Shown: positions 16,024-16,216 of the stretch, piece by piece
How positions within the stretch are numbered: position 1 is the stretch's first letter
How the letters are laid out: each line of letters starts with the position of its first letter
Assembly (NCBI GenBank): GCA_018065815.1
Contig: JAGHSP010000234.1
Span: 1 to 16,216 of the forward strand
Length of the DNA stretch: 16,216 nucleotides
Reading direction: 5' to 3'
DNA from: Candidatus Sodaliphilus limicaballi
GTDB taxonomy: Bacteria; Bacteroidota; Bacteroidia; Bacteroidales; Muribaculaceae
Notes under the pieces: model-generated
The model's database searches: none
The model's input: only the letters and a program-made list of their open reading frames with translations
What the model was told of the DNA's origin: nothing
Position numbers and translations under genes: made by a program

Positions 16024-16084
16024 ATTTCAAGCGCAGCGCCACCGCCTAAATACGACCTAAGAGAAAAGGCGCTGCGCTTGAAAT
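16024..16084. repeat. Perfect 17-bp inverted repeat with 27-base loop
   Basis: ATTTCAAGCGCAGCGCC (16024-16040) and its exact complement (16068-16084). The GC-rich stem stands in AT-rich DNA. The 27-base loop has two CCTAA-type segments (CCTAAATA and CCTAAGAG). No T run follows on the plus strand, so it is not an ordinary terminator. Confidence 0.9.
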
Positions 16085-16216
16085 CAACTAAAAATTAACA
16101 AAAAATTTATTCTTCGTCAACATCCTCATGTTACACCAAAGTGTTAGCAACAATATTCCTAGTGATGTTGTTTTTTTGTCCTTTCCCCCCTCATTTTAGG
16201 CATAAAACCCTAATCC

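Larger units (their letters stand above)
15884..16216. other. Gene-free end region with hairpin and short repeats
   Basis: No open frame with protein character on either strand. It holds a dispersed motif (15952-15979), a perfect 17-bp inverted repeat (16024-16084), a second short shared motif (16127-16154) and a weak hairpin with seven T (CAACA 16148-16152 / TGTTG 16166-16170, T run 16171-16177). It could be a small-RNA gene, the leader of a gene beyond the window, or the edge of a mobile element. Confidence 0.6.

Noticed and set aside
16024..16084. CRISPR repeat or array
   Set aside because: There is one inverted repeat and no series of direct repeats with spacers anywhere in the window.
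16127..16216. tRNA or rRNA end near the right edge
   Set aside because: No cloverleaf, CCA end or conserved T-loop sequence could be found.

Overview
The window is a stretch of chromosome from a member of the Bacteroidota, most likely the order Bacteroidales (Muribaculaceae- or Prevotella-like, but the family cannot be fixed from the sequence). Reasons: several upstream regions carry the Bacteroidota -7 box TAnnTTTG, three of them with a TTG or TTTG about 19-20 bases upstream; leaders are AT-rich without strong Shine-Dalgarno sequences; and gene content includes DUF4292, DUF4105 and periplasmic DUF362 proteins and a long SecA of about 1,120 codons ending in a SEC-C zinc motif. Most of the window is core housekeeping sequence. 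I do not see a convincing undescribed multi-gene system, and I say so plainly; the odd items are listed as findings.

Layout. Positions 1-328: 3' part of an HU-family DNA-binding protein gene with a strong terminator. 340-1215: exported alpha/beta-hydrolase (acyl-esterase type). 1216-1694: mostly non-coding, holding a probable decayed small membrane-protein gene and a two-way terminator. 1695-2425, minus strand: higBA toxin-antitoxin operon with its own promoter and a palindrome that may be the operator. 2597-5012: polynucleotide phosphorylase with its promoter, an unusual Gly/Arg/Asn-rich repeat tail and a terminator. 5047-6831: membrane phosphoethanolamine-transferase-like protein. 6984-10073: probable operon of dUTPase, an exported TPR protein and a DUF4292 lipoprotein (ATGA overlap between the last two). 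10104-12335: exported DUF362 protein and a DUF4105 protein with a membrane C-terminus. 12391-15876: secA with promoter and terminator. 15877-16216: no gene; a promoter, a perfect 17-bp inverted repeat and two short dispersed motifs.

The most notable observation is in secA: an in-frame amber codon (TAG, 15477-15479) splits the gene near the end of the helical scaffold domain, yet the 108 codons after it stay open and end in the intact SEC-C zinc motif. Either the sequence has a one-base error, or a fresh nonsense mutation, or the cell reads through or reinitiates (an ATG lies one codon after the stop).

The genes mostly do separate jobs: nucleoid structure (HU), RNA decay (PNPase), dUTP removal (dUTPase), protein export (SecA), and a set of envelope proteins (esterase, EptA-like transferase, TPR protein, DUF4292 lipoprotein, DUF362, DUF4105) that depend on the Sec pathway to reach their place.
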